DNA of 41,341 bases from Planctomycetota bacterium (GCA_026991575.1 JALXBF010000155.1:1-41341), one strand, 5' to 3'. Shown: positions 15,708-24,792, counted from the stretch's first letter. The notes: generated by a model not told the origin, from the letters alone. Numbers and translations are program-made.

Positions 15708-16292
15708 ATGGATGCAATGTTCTACCGCATGCTCGAAGAACGCTTCCCGAAAGAGGTGACCGTTAAGGGCGGGAAGCGCTACACGTTACGTCCGCTTCTG
15801 CCGACGGATCGAGAGCGTCTGTGGGCATTCTTCAAGGAGATCCCCGAAGAGGATCGGATGTTCCTCAAGCACGATGTCTCCCGCGAAGAGACGATCATCA
15901 CCTGGTGCACCCACATCGACTACGAGAAGGTCCTGCCGATCCTGGCCTTAGACGGAGATAACGTCGCGGCCGACGCCACGCTACATCAGGACCGCGGCGG
16001 CTGGCAAAGCCATATCGGCACGGTACGCATCGTGGTGCACCCGGAGCACCGGCGCAAGGGCCTGGCGTCGGCCATGATCAGCGAACTGATCGAACTGGCC
16101 GCCTTCACCGGCGTCGACTACCTTGAAGCCGAGTGCCTGGCAGACCAGGAGCCGATGCTGCGGTTCTTCGAGCGGCTCGGGTTCAACGAGACGTTCCGGT
16201 TGCCGAATCGCGTGCGCGACCGTCGCATGAACACCCATGACCTGGTGATTCTCAGCTACGAGCTGCGGCCGGAAGGCTTCGAGGCCGATTGA
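15708..16292 (+). CDS. GNAT-family N-acetyltransferase
   Basis: The 194-residue protein has a GNAT acetyl-CoA fold. Motif A is clear at residues about 104-128: GTVRIVVHPEHRRKGLASAM, with the pyrophosphate-binding RRKGLA loop, followed by ISELIELA. Motif B contains EAECLADQEPMLRFFERLGF. The N-terminal part (GGKRYTLRPLLPTDRERLWA) resembles the start of acetyltransferases fused to acetyl-CoA synthetase-like proteins or PAT-type protein acetyltransferases, so the target may be a protein; the substrate cannot be read from the sequence. GGAGG at 15696-15700 precedes ATG 15708 by 7 bases. Its stop overlaps the start of the flavoprotein gene by one base (TGATG), indicating translational coupling. Confidence 0.9.
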   Translation: MDAMFYRMLEERFPKEVTVKGGKRYTLRPLLPTDRERLWAFFKEIPEEDRMFLKHDVSREETIITWCTHIDYEKVLPILALDGDNVAADATLHQDRGGWQSHIGTVRIVVHPEHRRKGLASAMISELIELAAFTGVDYLEAECLADQEPMLRFFERLGFNETFRLPNRVRDRRMNTHDLVILSYELRPEGFEAD

Positions 16293-17896
16293 TGGCAATG
16301 GCTTTCGATGTTGTCGTGGTGGGTGGCGGCCACAACGGGTTGACAGCCGCCGCCTACCTCGCCCGGGCCGGTCTTCGAGTGGTGGTCCTGGAGCGGCGAG
16401 CGGTCCTGGGCGGGGCCTGCGTGACGGAGTCCCCCTGGCCCGGCTACCGCATCAACACGGCCGCTTACGTTATCAGCCTCTTCGATCCCACGATCCTTGC
16501 CCAACTCCAGCTCCAGGAACGCTTCGGCCTGCGGCTGCTGCCCCGATCCCCCTCTTCGCTCACGCCGCTGCCTGACGGCCGCCGGCTGGTTCTCGGCCCC
16601 GACCCCAAAGCCAATTACTCATCGATCCGTGCCTTCGACCCGTCGGATGCCGAGCGGTTCACCGCCTACGAGACCCAGCTGGGACGAATCGCAGCGGTCC
16701 TGGAACAGCTAGCCGTACGTGAGCCGCCCGATCCGTGCCGTCCCGGGTTCGGTTCGCTACCGGACAAGCTCGCGCTGTACCGTCTGCTGACTGCCCTTTC
16801 GGGCGACGATGGCTATGCGGCCGTGCGGTTGCTGAGTGGCTCGGCTGGCCGATACCTGCGCAGCTGGTTCCGTTCTGAACCGCTGCTCGCAACGCTGGCG
16901 ACCGACGCCGTGATCGGGGCCATGGCGGGGCCGTCGTCGCCGAGCACCGGTTGGCTGCTGCTCCACCACGTGATGGGACGATGCGGCGGCAAACGCGGCG
17001 TCTGGGCGTACGTGCAGGGAGGGATGGGCAAGCTGACCGAAGCGTTGGCCGCAGCGGCCCGAGCAGCCGGTGCTGAGATCCGCACGAACGCAGACGTGGT
17101 AGCGATCCGAGCACGCCGTGGCCGGGTGCACGCAGTCGTGCTGGCCGATGGCACCGAGTTGACCGCGCGGGCAGTGGCCTGCAATTGCGACGTCCGCCGC
17201 GTGACCGAGCTGTGTGGCGCGGAACTGCCCGAGGAGTTTCGCGATGCGGTCGAGCGGATCGACTTTCGCAGTCCCGTCTGCAAGATCAACCTGGCCGTCG
17301 ACCGCTGGCCCGCGTTCCCCGGCATGAACCCCGACGGTCCCCCGCCCCCGGAACTGGGCGGCACGATCCACATCGTGTCGTCGCTGGAAGGCCTGGATCA
17401 GGCGTACCTGGACGCAGCCGGCCGTGAACCGTCGCGCGAACCGATGTTGGAAATCACCATCCAGAGCGTCGTCGATCCGTCGCTGGCCCCTGAAGGACAC
17501 CACGTCGTCAGCATCTTCGCCCAGTACGTGCCCCCTTCGTGGGCAGAGCGACCCCCCGAGGGGGAGCCGGAACGGTTTGCCGACCGCTGCATCGAGCGGA
17601 TCGAGCAGTACGTTCCTGGGTTCGGCTCTTCGATCCTGCACCGCCAGGTGCTCGGGCCGGCCGAGCTGCAGGCGACGTTCGGGCTGACCGGTGGCAACAT
17701 CTTCCACGGCGCGATGGTGCCGGACCAGCTGCTCTTCATGCGCCCGGTGCCCGGCTGGTCTCGTTATCGGCTACCTCTGGTCGGCCTCTACCTGTGCGGC
17801 TCGTCGGCACACCCCGGGGGCGGCGTCACGGGCCTGCCGGGTCGGCTGGCTGCGCGACGCATCCTGGGCGACTGGCGTATGCTGGCGCGGAGCTAG
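16292..17896 (+). CDS. PYROXD2/phytoene-desaturase-like FAD oxidoreductase
   Basis: The 534-residue flavoprotein opens with a dinucleotide fold (DVVVVGGGHNGLTAAAYLAR, then VVVLERRAVLGGACVTE). It closes with the FAD-binding C-terminal motif SSAHPGGGVTGLPGRLAARR. The middle contains GGMGKLTEALAAAARAAGAE. This matches the family of carotenoid isomerases, phytoene desaturases and the PYROXD2 group. There are no carotenoid genes nearby, so the PYROXD2-like group is more likely and the substrate is unknown. ATG 16292 overlaps the acetyltransferase stop by one base and has GAGG 7 bases upstream; ATG 16298 is an alternative. The acetyltransferase and flavoprotein appear to form a coupled pair. Confidence 0.92.
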   Translation: MAMAFDVVVVGGGHNGLTAAAYLARAGLRVVVLERRAVLGGACVTESPWPGYRINTAAYVISLFDPTILAQLQLQERFGLRLLPRSPSSLTPLPDGRRLVLGPDPKANYSSIRAFDPSDAERFTAYETQLGRIAAVLEQLAVREPPDPCRPGFGSLPDKLALYRLLTALSGDDGYAAVRLLSGSAGRYLRSWFRSEPLLATLATDAVIGAMAGPSSPSTGWLLLHHVMGRCGGKRGVWAYVQGGMGKLTEALAAAARAAGAEIRTNADVVAIRARRGRVHAVVLADGTELTARAVACNCDVRRVTELCGAELPEEFRDAVERIDFRSPVCKINLAVDRWPAFPGMNPDGPPPPELGGTIHIVSSLEGLDQAYLDAAGREPSREPMLEITIQSVVDPSLAPEGHHVVSIFAQYVPPSWAERPPEGEPERFADRCIERIEQYVPGFGSSILHRQVLGPAELQATFGLTGGNIFHGAMVPDQLLFMRPVPGWSRYRLPLVGLYLCGSSAHPGGGVTGLPGRLAARRILGDWRMLARS

Positions 17897-17907
17897 CCCA
17901 GAGCTCC
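17889..17907 (+). repeat. Small hairpin spanning the flavoprotein stop codon
   Basis: GGAGCT (17889-17894) pairs with AGCTCC (17902-17907) around a 7-base loop. The stop codon TAG (17894-17896) is at the base of the loop. There is no T-run. The structure is too small to be convincing as a terminator. Confidence 0.25.
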
Positions 17908-18147
17908 CTGCCGAAGTGCCGCCGCTTAACCCTGGGCCATCTGGCTGCGATTGCCGCTCTCAACACGGCCAAGGCGTAACGTAACCTTGCCCCGCCGAAG
18001 CTCTATCACCACCTCGCTGTCGCCCCTGGCGAAGCCTTCCGCAACCGCGGCAGGGCGCGCCGGCGGCGAGCGGTTGCCGGGCGGCCGAGCTGTGCTATGG
18101 TTTTAGTGGCTGCGTCTCTGGCCGCGACGAAGTGGAGGCATGCCGGC

Positions 18148-18945
18148 ATGCTCTTTGAAGAACGCTTCATCTTCATCCCCGTACGCTACCCGGAAGGCAA
18201 CTGGGAGCCGGAGGGGGTGGACTACGAAGAGCTCTGGCTGCCGTCGGCCGGCGGCGTGACGATCCACGGCTGGTTCTGCCGTCACCCGGAGGCTGTGGCC
18301 ACGATCCACTGGTCGCACGGCAACACGGGCAACATCACCCACCGCATCGAAGAGGTGCGGATCTGGCAACAGTACCTGCCCGTGAACATCTTGCTGTACG
18401 ACTACCGCGGCTATGGCCGCAGCGAAGGCACGCCGTCCGAAGAGGGGCTCTTCGCCGACGCGCGCGCCAGCTACCGCTGGCTGGTCGACGTCAAGGGTAT
18501 TGCCCCGGAGCAAATCGTCTTGTTCGGCCGCAGCCTCGGTTCGGCCGTCGCCTGTTATCTGGGCACGCAGGTGCCGCACGCCTGTCTCGTGATGGAAGCA
18601 GGCTTCACGTCGGCCGTCGCGATGGGCGAGCTAATGTTCCCGTGGCTTCCGATCCGGCGGTTTCTGCGCAACCGGTTCGAGACCGACCAGCGTATCAGGC
18701 AGTACCGCGGGCGCGTGCTCATCATCCACGGCACCGCCGACTCGGTGATCCCGTTCGAAATGGGCCGCAAGCTGTACGAGTTGGCATCCGAGCCGAAGCA
18801 GTTCTTCGCCGTTGAAGGTGCCGACCATACGGATGTGCCGATCGTTGCCGGGGAGCGCTACTTTCGGACGCTGGCCGAGTTCTTCCGTTCGGCCGAACTG
18901 CCGATTCCTGAGCCCCGGCCGATGATGGTCTCGCCCGCCCGCTAG
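18148..18945 (+). CDS. Alpha/beta hydrolase (BEM46/YqkD-like)
   Basis: The 265-residue protein has the serine hydrolase fold: oxyanion region HWSHGNTGNITHR, YDYRGYGRSEG, nucleophile elbow FGRSLGSA (Ser129), acid HGTADSVIP (Asp198) and GADHTD (His227). The sequence start FEERFIFIPVRYPEGNW resembles the BEM46/YqkD/ABHD13 group of small-molecule esterase-like hydrolases. The substrate is unknown. ATG 18148 was chosen because GGAGG (18134-18138) lies 9 bases upstream. The frame is open 17 codons earlier (18097), which would add a weak hydrophobic segment (LVAASLAATKW), so membrane anchoring cannot be fully excluded. It stands alone between gaps of 251 and 257 bp. Confidence 0.9.
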   Translation: MLFEERFIFIPVRYPEGNWEPEGVDYEELWLPSAGGVTIHGWFCRHPEAVATIHWSHGNTGNITHRIEEVRIWQQYLPVNILLYDYRGYGRSEGTPSEEGLFADARASYRWLVDVKGIAPEQIVLFGRSLGSAVACYLGTQVPHACLVMEAGFTSAVAMGELMFPWLPIRRFLRNRFETDQRIRQYRGRVLIIHGTADSVIPFEMGRKLYELASEPKQFFAVEGADHTDVPIVAGERYFRTLAEFFRSAELPIPEPRPMMVSPAR

Positions 18946-19098
18946 GGGCGGAAGCGGCCACCGCCAGCCCGGCCCAGGCTCTTGCCCGTCTCGCCAAACC
19001 GCACGCTGCGCCGTCCGGGCCAAGGACGTGCGCCACAGTGGCCCGAGCTACCGCTCTGCGCTGCTTGATCCGTCGGAATGCGGCACGATGCGGGCACG

Positions 19099-19104
19099 TA
19101 TAAT
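19099..19104 (+). promoter_or_regulatory. Consensus -10 element (TATAAT) before korAB
   Basis: A perfect TATAAT occurs in GCACGTATAATTGGG, 98 bases before the korA start. There is no -35 box at 17 bases; the nearest candidate, TTGATC (19065-19070), is 28 bases away. The leader would be about 90 bases long. Confidence 0.5.
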
Positions 19105-19202
19105 TGGGAACACTCAGGAACCGGGGGCAGGGACACCAGCCCCTGGCCCTTGCTGACGGTCGCGACAAAACCAGTCCTGGATGCCAGTGCGAGGTAGCGA
19201 CA

Positions 19203-21029
19203 GTGGCCCTTGATGATCTGGTCGTCGGAATCGGCGGTGCTGCAGGCGATGGTATTGCCTCGGCCGGGGATACGCTTGCCCTGGCGCTTGCTCGGCAAGG
19301 TCTGCGTATCTATGCGTACAACAGCTATCAGTCCGTAGTCCGTGGCGGCCGCATCTGGCTGCGCATGCGGATTGCGAACAGGCAGCCGCTAAGCCCGGGC
19401 AACGTGCTGAACGCCCTGGTCGCACTGAACCAAGAAGCTTTGGACCTGCACCTCCAGGAGATCCAGCCTGGAGGTGCCGCTTTGTTCAACACGCACCGTG
19501 TGCGGAGGGCTCCAGAGAAAGGCCCAGACGGCGTGCAGCTCTGCCCGATCCCGGTCCCCGATCTGGCCCCGGTCTACAAGGATCTGCCCGTGATCCAGAA
19601 CACCGTGCTCATCGGCGCCCTGTACGCCATAATGGGGCTGCCGTTCGATGGTGTGGAGTCAGTGCTGGAGAGCACGTTCGCTCGCAAGGGCCAGAAAGTC
19701 ATCGACATGAACGTCGGTGCAGCCAGGGCTGGGTATGACTACGCCGCTGAGCACTTCCAGAAGATGGAACTGGCTCTGAAGCCGCAACCGACGCAGAAGC
19801 GCTACGCGGTGATGACGGGCAACGAAGCATTCGGACTTGGCGCCGTTGCTGCCGGCGTGCGCATGTACGTTGCCTACCCGATGACCCCCGCCAGCGGCAT
19901 CCTGCATTGGATGGCCGCGCACGGCCCGGCCGTGGGGATCAGCGTCCGTCAGCCCGAGGATGAGATTGCGGTAATGAACATGGCGATCGGCGCCAATCAC
20001 GCCGGCATCCGCTGCATGTGCGGCACCTCTGGCGGCGGCTTCGCGCTGATGACCGAGGCAATGGGCATGGCCGGCATGATCGAGACGCCGGTCGTGTGCA
20101 TCGAAGTGCAGCGTGGCGGCCCGTCCACCGGCCTGCCTACCAAGACCGAACAAGGTGACCTGTTCCAGGTTTTCGGAGCTGGCCAGGGTGACTATCCGCG
20201 ACTGATCGTCGCGCCCACCAACGTCTACGACTGCTTCGAAACGGTGAAAGAGGTTTTCAACCTGGCCGAGAAGTACCAACTGCCTGCGGTGATCCTCTCG
20301 GACCTGTTACTGTCGGAGCATCATGAGACGGTCGAGCCAGACCGCTTCGACTTCGAGAACCCACCGATCGATCGTGGGGAGCTGATCACGGAAGCCAACG
20401 GCGGCGATGGCGAGGCGTACTTGAGATACAAGATCACCGAAACCGGCGTCTCGCCACGTGCTATCCCAGGTGTGCCGGGCCACCTGTATGTGGCACCAAC
20501 GGACGAACACGATGAAGACGGAGTGCTGATCAGCGATATCTACACCGATCCGGTTCGGCGCAAGCGCATGATGGAAAAGAGGATGAGGAAGATGGTGTAT
20601 CTCAAGAACGAGCTACCGCCGCCGCGGCTGGAAGGCCCAGCCGATGCTGAGGTGACACTGGTCGGGTGGGGCTCGACCTGGGGCGTGATCAGGGAGGCTG
20701 TCGAGGCGCTTGCTGCCGAGGGCATCAAAGTCAATCACCTGCAGATCAAGTACATCGTACCGTTCCACGGTGAAGAAGTGGCCCAGATTCTGTCGAAGGC
20801 CAAGAAAATCATCATGGTAGAGCAGAACTTCGGTGGCCAACTGGCCCGGCACCTGCGGTCGGAAACGGGCATCAAGGCGGACGGCCACATTCGCAAGTAC
20901 GATGGGGAGCCGTTCGAGCCAAAGCACATTGTGGCCGGGGTGAAGCGGATCCTGGCCGGCGAGGAAGAGCTGGTCACCTGCGTGTCCGATGAACCTGGCT
21001 GGCGCTACGATCATCCGTCGTTTGTGTAG
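19203..21029 (+). CDS. korA: 2-oxoacid:ferredoxin oxidoreductase, fused gamma-alpha subunit
   Basis: This 608-residue subunit joins two parts. Residues about 1-190 are the gamma domain (VGIGGAAGDGIASAGDTLAL, VVRGGRIWLRMR). The rest is the alpha subunit: a pyrimidine-binding domain (VMTGNEAFGLGAVAAGVRMY, YPMTPASGILHWMA, PEDEIAVMNMAIGANHAG, RGGPSTGLPTKTEQGDL) and a C-terminal transketolase-like domain (VTLVGWGSTWGVIREAVEAL, MVEQNFGGQLARHLR). With KorB it oxidises a 2-oxoacid, most likely 2-oxoglutarate, to the acyl-CoA and reduced ferredoxin; the YPMTPAS region fits the KorA type. GTG 19203 was chosen because GAGG (19191-19194) lies 8 bases upstream and the family begins there. Upstream in-frame codons do not resemble it. 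Confidence 0.95.
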   Translation: MALDDLVVGIGGAAGDGIASAGDTLALALARQGLRIYAYNSYQSVVRGGRIWLRMRIANRQPLSPGNVLNALVALNQEALDLHLQEIQPGGAALFNTHRVRRAPEKGPDGVQLCPIPVPDLAPVYKDLPVIQNTVLIGALYAIMGLPFDGVESVLESTFARKGQKVIDMNVGAARAGYDYAAEHFQKMELALKPQPTQKRYAVMTGNEAFGLGAVAAGVRMYVAYPMTPASGILHWMAAHGPAVGISVRQPEDEIAVMNMAIGANHAGIRCMCGTSGGGFALMTEAMGMAGMIETPVVCIEVQRGGPSTGLPTKTEQGDLFQVFGAGQGDYPRLIVAPTNVYDCFETVKEVFNLAEKYQLPAVILSDLLLSEHHETVEPDRFDFENPPIDRGELITEANGGDGEAYLRYKITETGVSPRAIPGVPGHLYVAPTDEHDEDGVLISDIYTDPVRRKRMMEKRMRKMVYLKNELPPPRLEGPADAEVTLVGWGSTWGVIREAVEALAAEGIKVNHLQIKYIVPFHGEEVAQILSKAKKIIMVEQNFGGQLARHLRSETGIKADGHIRKYDGEPFEPKHIVAGVKRILAGEEELVTCVSDEPGWRYDHPSFV

Positions 21030-21104
21030 TCAGCGCAGCGGCGAACCAGCTTCGCAGCGTGCGAGGACGAGGCTCTGCCAGGCAACAGATTACCGGAGTC
21101 AATC

Positions 21105-21998
21105 ATGGCAACTGCGACTGTCGAGCTGAAGCCGAAGGACTACAAGTCGAATATACCGCCCGATTGGTGTCCGGGCTGTGGCGATTTCGGCGTGCTCAAC
21201 GCACTGCAGCGGGCCTGCTCGGAACTGAAGATTGCCCCTCATGAGATCGTCGTCGTCTCCGGAATCGGCTGTTCGTCAAACTTGCCCGGGTTCTTCAGGG
21301 CCTATGGGGTGCATGGCCTGCATGGACGGCCGATCCCGGTGGCCACAGGGATCAAGTTGGCGAACAAGGACCTGACGGTGATCGCGACCGGAGGGGACGG
21401 CGACGGCTACGGTATCGGCCTCTCGCACATGATCCATGCGATTCGTCGCAACGTGAACATCACCTACATCGTGATGAACAACCAGATCTACGGGCTAACG
21501 ACCGGCCAGGTGTCGCCGACCAGTCTGCTGAACATGAAGACGAAGAGCACTCCCAAGGGGAACATCGAGCTGCCGATCAACCCGCTGATGCTCGCCCTGG
21601 CCGCCGGGTGTGACTATGTGGCACGGGGCTTCAGCGGTGACATCAAGCACCTGACGGAACTCTATAAGGGAGCACTCCAGCATCGTGGCTTTGCGCTGGT
21701 GGACGTGTTCAGCCCGTGCGTTACGTTCAACCGGTACAACACGTACGACTGGTTCCGTCAACGGATCAAGAAGCTCGAGGACAAGGGACACGATCCGACC
21801 GATTTCGTAGCGGCCATGGAGGAAGCAAAGAAGGTAGGCGATGAGGAAGTGACCATCGGGCTGTTCTACAGGAATCCCAACCCGCGGCCACCCCTGGAGG
21901 ACCTGGACGAGGTCATCGCCAGCGGGCCGCCGCTGGTCAAGCGCCCCCTCGGCATCACGAACGCCGAGGCGCGTCCGCTGCTGGAAGAGCTCATGTAA
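21105..21998 (+). CDS. korB: 2-oxoacid:ferredoxin oxidoreductase beta subunit
   Basis: The 297-residue beta subunit binds thiamine diphosphate and one [4Fe-4S] cluster. The expected cluster ligands are Cys22 and Cys25 (WCPGCGDFG), Cys56 (SGIGCSSN) and Cys205 (FSPCVTFNRYN). The ThDP/Mg site is ATGGDGDGYGIG then MNNQIYGLTTGQ. It pairs with KorA 75 bp upstream, and a strong terminator follows 38 bp after its stop, so korAB is a compact operon. No separate ferredoxin or delta subunit is encoded here, as in other two-subunit KorAB enzymes. In an organism using this enzyme, the TCA-cycle 2-oxoglutarate step does not need a lipoylated E2. Confidence 0.97.
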   Translation: MATATVELKPKDYKSNIPPDWCPGCGDFGVLNALQRACSELKIAPHEIVVVSGIGCSSNLPGFFRAYGVHGLHGRPIPVATGIKLANKDLTVIATGGDGDGYGIGLSHMIHAIRRNVNITYIVMNNQIYGLTTGQVSPTSLLNMKTKSTPKGNIELPINPLMLALAAGCDYVARGFSGDIKHLTELYKGALQHRGFALVDVFSPCVTFNRYNTYDWFRQRIKKLEDKGHDPTDFVAAMEEAKKVGDEEVTIGLFYRNPNPRPPLEDLDEVIASGPPLVKRPLGITNAEARPLLEELM

Positions 21999-22035
21999 GC
22001 CCACTCCCACCGATATTCTTGACGAACAGCCATTG

Positions 22036-22082
22036 CGCCGCAGGAGTGGCTTGGTCGGTGAGCCGTTCCTGCGGCGTTTTTT
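22036..22082 (+). terminator. Intrinsic terminator of korAB
   Basis: CGCCGCAGGA (22036-22045) pairs perfectly with TCCTGCGGCG (22067-22076). Six T follow directly (22077-22082). The loop is 21 bases. It is the clearest plus-strand terminator in the window. Confidence 0.9.
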
Positions 22083-22217
22083 CTCGTCCCGGCTGACGGC
22101 AGCCTGGCTTGCTCCTCGGCAACAGCACGCCGTGGCACATGCGTGGACCGGCGGTCTGGGCGGGGCCAAAGCGGGGGCCGACCAGCTCTGTCCGGGGGCA
22201 CAGCGCAACAGCAGGCA

Positions 22218-23861
22218 CTATCGCGACGGCAACCGCTCCGTGGTTCGGATTCGGTCGCAGAACCTCTCGTAGAACGTGACCAGGTATTCGAGCGGGTAGA
22301 CGCAGAACGGGTACTCCCGGTACTCCAGAATGCGACGCGCCTTGGCATCGTGTTCCAGGGCGGCCAACTGCAGCCGCGCTGCTTCGATTTCGGCCGCCAG
22401 GAACTCCGCCAGACGGCTGTTGATCGCACGGAACTCGAGGAACCGTTCGCGGCGTTCCTTCTTGGTGCGTGGTTGCCAGCGGATCAGTTCTTCCTTGCGG
22501 CGAATCAGTTCCGCGACGCTCGGGTACCGGCGCACGTTGCTGGGCAGTACCTTCTGCGGATTGAACAACAGCAGACGGAGTCGCTGTTTGACGGCGGCGA
22601 TGTCCTCGGCCCTGACCGCGGGTCGTTCGACGGGCAGGTACACGGTTGCGGTCAGCGTGGCGAACTCCGGAACAGGCAGCTCATAGAAGCGGCAGATCAA
22701 TTCGTCGGTGATCTGATCGTAGATCGCGCCACCGAGTCCGTGGACGAACAGATCGCCCAGGAACAACCGCGCGAAAAGGGTCGTGGTGAGGGCACGCGTG
22801 CGGATCTTCGTCTTTGTTCCTCGTAGCACTGGCATCAGTCGTTCGACAGCGCGGCAGGCGTCGCGTTCCGGTCCCAGGGGCAAATCCAACACCCATCCCT
22901 GACGGTCGGTCAGCGTTGTGCGGTCGCGGCGAACGCAAGCGTACAGCGGCATGCGCCGCCTACCGGGCACGTGCCAGACCCAGAATGGCAGCTCATACCA
23001 GTCGCCGTCGCGCGTAAGGTCAGGAACTGGTCGGCTTCGATTCCTGATTCCGTACAGCTCGCGATAGCGTCGCAGCGCGTCGTTGTGGGTTTGGTGAAAG
23101 CGGTCAATGTTGGCGATCAGGTGGGCGGCGAACCAGGCGAACGGCTCCGTAGAACACATCTTGCTGACGGGCAGTTCCAGGTTGCGAAGCCCGCACAGCG
23201 CCTCGATCGCGCGCCGCGCCCCGCTAACCCTGTCGCTCAGGCGGCGTGACCTTTCGCTTAACTTGGTGGCGTACTCCCATAGGTGCTCGACCAGCGGATC
23301 CAGGCCCAGCGTGCGCGCAGCCGTGGCGACGCGCGACCCGAAGACCCGGAACGTGTCCAGGTCCAGCACGACATGTTCCTCATACGGGACGTCCGCTTCC
23401 CAACGGTCCAGCTGCACCAGTGCCTGGCGAGGCGATCGCGGTGGCCCAACCGGAACACGCACGGATAGGCTCTTGATCCGGTCATTGTCAACCACAAGGT
23501 TCACTGAGATGCCGTCCACAACCCGAGCCAGGCGTTCGGCAGCGAAGTTCTTGATCCAGACGCCCGGGTGAAAGAGTTCGGGCTGATGCCCGGTCAGAAC
23601 GACCGGTCCGGACAGAGACTCTGGCAACGTTATGTTCGTATCGCATACCTCCAGCAACCATCCCGTGTAACGGCGCGCCAGAGCCAGGGCATCCTCTTGT
23701 GCTTGGCGGCGCAGTGACCGAAACGACCTGCCCTGGACCGAAAAGTTCGCATCTGCCAGGCGCAGGCGGTTCGCCGCCAGCATCTGGGCCCATGTCTCCG
23801 GCGGAGGATCCGCCACGACGGTTCGATCGGTCTGTGGTGCGTACAGCCGCTTGCGAGTCAC
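22218..23861 (-). CDS. Conserved BshC-like protein
   Basis: The 547-residue protein is not one I can name firmly. Its length and some motifs recall BshC, the enzyme that adds cysteine to glucosaminyl-malate in bacillithiol synthesis. The segment LSGPVVLTGHQPELFHPGVW resembles the VVTGQQxGLxxGPLYT region of BshC. A long helical stretch near residues 430-520 (RRKEELIRWQPRTKKERRER, AEFLAAEIEAARLQLAALEH) could be its coiled coil. Other conserved-looking parts are NLVVDNDRIKSLSVRVP and HGLGGAIYDQITDELICRFY. The match is remote and no bshA or bshB gene is adjacent. It starts at GTG 23861, overlapping the glycosyltransferase stop as GTGA, so the two are translationally coupled. It may be a planctomycete-specific family. 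Confidence 0.8.
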   Translation of the reverse strand: MTRKRLYAPQTDRTVVADPPPETWAQMLAANRLRLADANFSVQGRSFRSLRRQAQEDALALARRYTGWLLEVCDTNITLPESLSGPVVLTGHQPELFHPGVWIKNFAAERLARVVDGISVNLVVDNDRIKSLSVRVPVGPPRSPRQALVQLDRWEADVPYEEHVVLDLDTFRVFGSRVATAARTLGLDPLVEHLWEYATKLSERSRRLSDRVSGARRAIEALCGLRNLELPVSKMCSTEPFAWFAAHLIANIDRFHQTHNDALRRYRELYGIRNRSRPVPDLTRDGDWYELPFWVWHVPGRRRMPLYACVRRDRTTLTDRQGWVLDLPLGPERDACRAVERLMPVLRGTKTKIRTRALTTTLFARLFLGDLFVHGLGGAIYDQITDELICRFYELPVPEFATLTATVYLPVERPAVRAEDIAAVKQRLRLLLFNPQKVLPSNVRRYPSVAELIRRKEELIRWQPRTKKERRERFLEFRAINSRLAEFLAAEIEAARLQLAALEHDAKARRILEYREYPFCVYPLEYLVTFYERFCDRIRTTERLPSR

Positions 23862-24598
23862 TCGGCCAGCACCTCACTCACGCTCGGCACCTGGAGCTTC
23901 TCCGGACACCAGCGACGCAGCGCGGCGGTGAGAACATCCAGGTAGTACCTCAAGCGGGTATTCGGGTCATCCAGCGCCCCGCCAAATGCCCGCTCTTCGT
24001 CCAAGTAGATTACCGGAACGGACACCTCTGTAATTCTCCAGCCGTACCGTGCCGCTTGAACCCATACCTCCAACGGCATTGCGTAACCTGTATCGGTTAT
24101 TTCGATTCTCTCTAGAACCTCGCGCCGGTACGCCTTGAACCCACAGAACGCATCGGTGATACCCAGGCCGAGCAGTTCGTTTAGCAGACGCGTGATCCTC
24201 TGGTTGATCCGTCGGCGCTCCGCCGGGATACGCGCATCGGGGGGCGGCGGCACCAGGTAGCGCGAACCTGAGACGATATCTGCCTCCGGAAGCTGCCTGA
24301 CGAGTCGTGGAATCAGGCAGGGCTGGTGCTGGCGATCGCAGTCCATCGTCACCAGCGCGTCGTAGCCGTGCTCGACGGCGTAGCGGAACGCATCGCGCAA
24401 TGCCGCACCGTAGCCTTCGTTCCGCTCGTGCCGCAGCACTCGAACCTGAGGAAACGAGCGAACTAACTCCGGGGTCCGGTCGGTGGAACCGTCGTCAACG
24501 ACCAGCACGTCCGGCACCACGTGCAACGTCTCTTGCAACACGCCCGCCAGGTACTTCTCCTCGTTGTGGACGGGGATTGCGGTCAGCAGTCGTAGCAT
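23858..24598 (-). CDS. Family 2 glycosyltransferase (DPM1-like)
   Basis: The 246-residue enzyme has a GT-A fold. The pattern is AIPVHNEEKYLAGVL, VVDDGSTDRT (nucleotide binding), RNEGYGAALRDAF, TMDCDRQHQP (the DxD-type metal site), DIVSGSRY and ITDAFCGFKAYRREVL. This is like dolichol-phosphate mannosyltransferase and other polyprenyl-phosphate glycosyltransferases. No C-terminal membrane helices are present, so it is the soluble DPM1-type. The acceptor is unknown. The metal motif reads Asp-Cys-Asp where DPM1 relatives usually have Asp-Ala-Asp. It is the first gene of a two-gene operon with the BshC-like gene (4-bp GTGA overlap). A TAGAAT element 41 bases upstream is a likely -10. Confidence 0.93.
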   Translation of the reverse strand: MLRLLTAIPVHNEEKYLAGVLQETLHVVPDVLVVDDGSTDRTPELVRSFPQVRVLRHERNEGYGAALRDAFRYAVEHGYDALVTMDCDRQHQPCLIPRLVRQLPEADIVSGSRYLVPPPPDARIPAERRRINQRITRLLNELLGLGITDAFCGFKAYRREVLERIEITDTGYAMPLEVWVQAARYGWRITEVSVPVIYLDEERAFGGALDDPNTRLRYYLDVLTAALRRWCPEKLQVPSVSEVLAE

Positions 24599-24638
24599 CC
24601 GTTAGCCCTCAAGCCCACGCCAGGCATGCCGTCCCCTC

Positions 24639-24644
24639 ATTCTA
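24639..24644 (-). promoter_or_regulatory. Possible -10 element (TAGAAT) for the glycosyltransferase gene
   Basis: On the minus strand the context is CGCTAGAATGAGGGG, closely like the plus-strand sequences at 24787 and 26296. It lies about 41 bases before the start at 24598. No -35 box is seen. Confidence 0.45.
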
Positions 24645-24786
24645 GCGAGAGCCCGCCCCATCGGCCCGCCGCTCGTCGGCGAAGCAGCATCGGCCGAACA
24701 GTTGGCGGCTACGCGCCCCGGCCGGCAGGGTACCGGCCAGCCCGCCACTCGCGCACCCGGCAGTGCGCGCGGCAGCGCCCGGACAG

Positions 24787-24792
24787 TAGAAT
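24787..24792 (+). promoter_or_regulatory. Possible -10 element (TAGAAT) for the acyltransferase gene
   Basis: The context is ACAGTAGAATGCGGGCGGG, 40 bases before ATG 24832. No -35 box is seen. Together with the minus-strand element at 24644-24639 it would make a divergent promoter pair within 155 bp. Confidence 0.45.

Noticed and set aside
16757-17707. 316-codon minus-strand frame across the flavoprotein gene
   Set aside because: Antisense to a protein with clear FAD motifs at both ends.
23020-23060. ggtcggcttcgattcctgattcc resembling a T-arm of tRNA
   Set aside because: Lies inside the BshC-like gene and is not flanked by an acceptor or anticodon stem.
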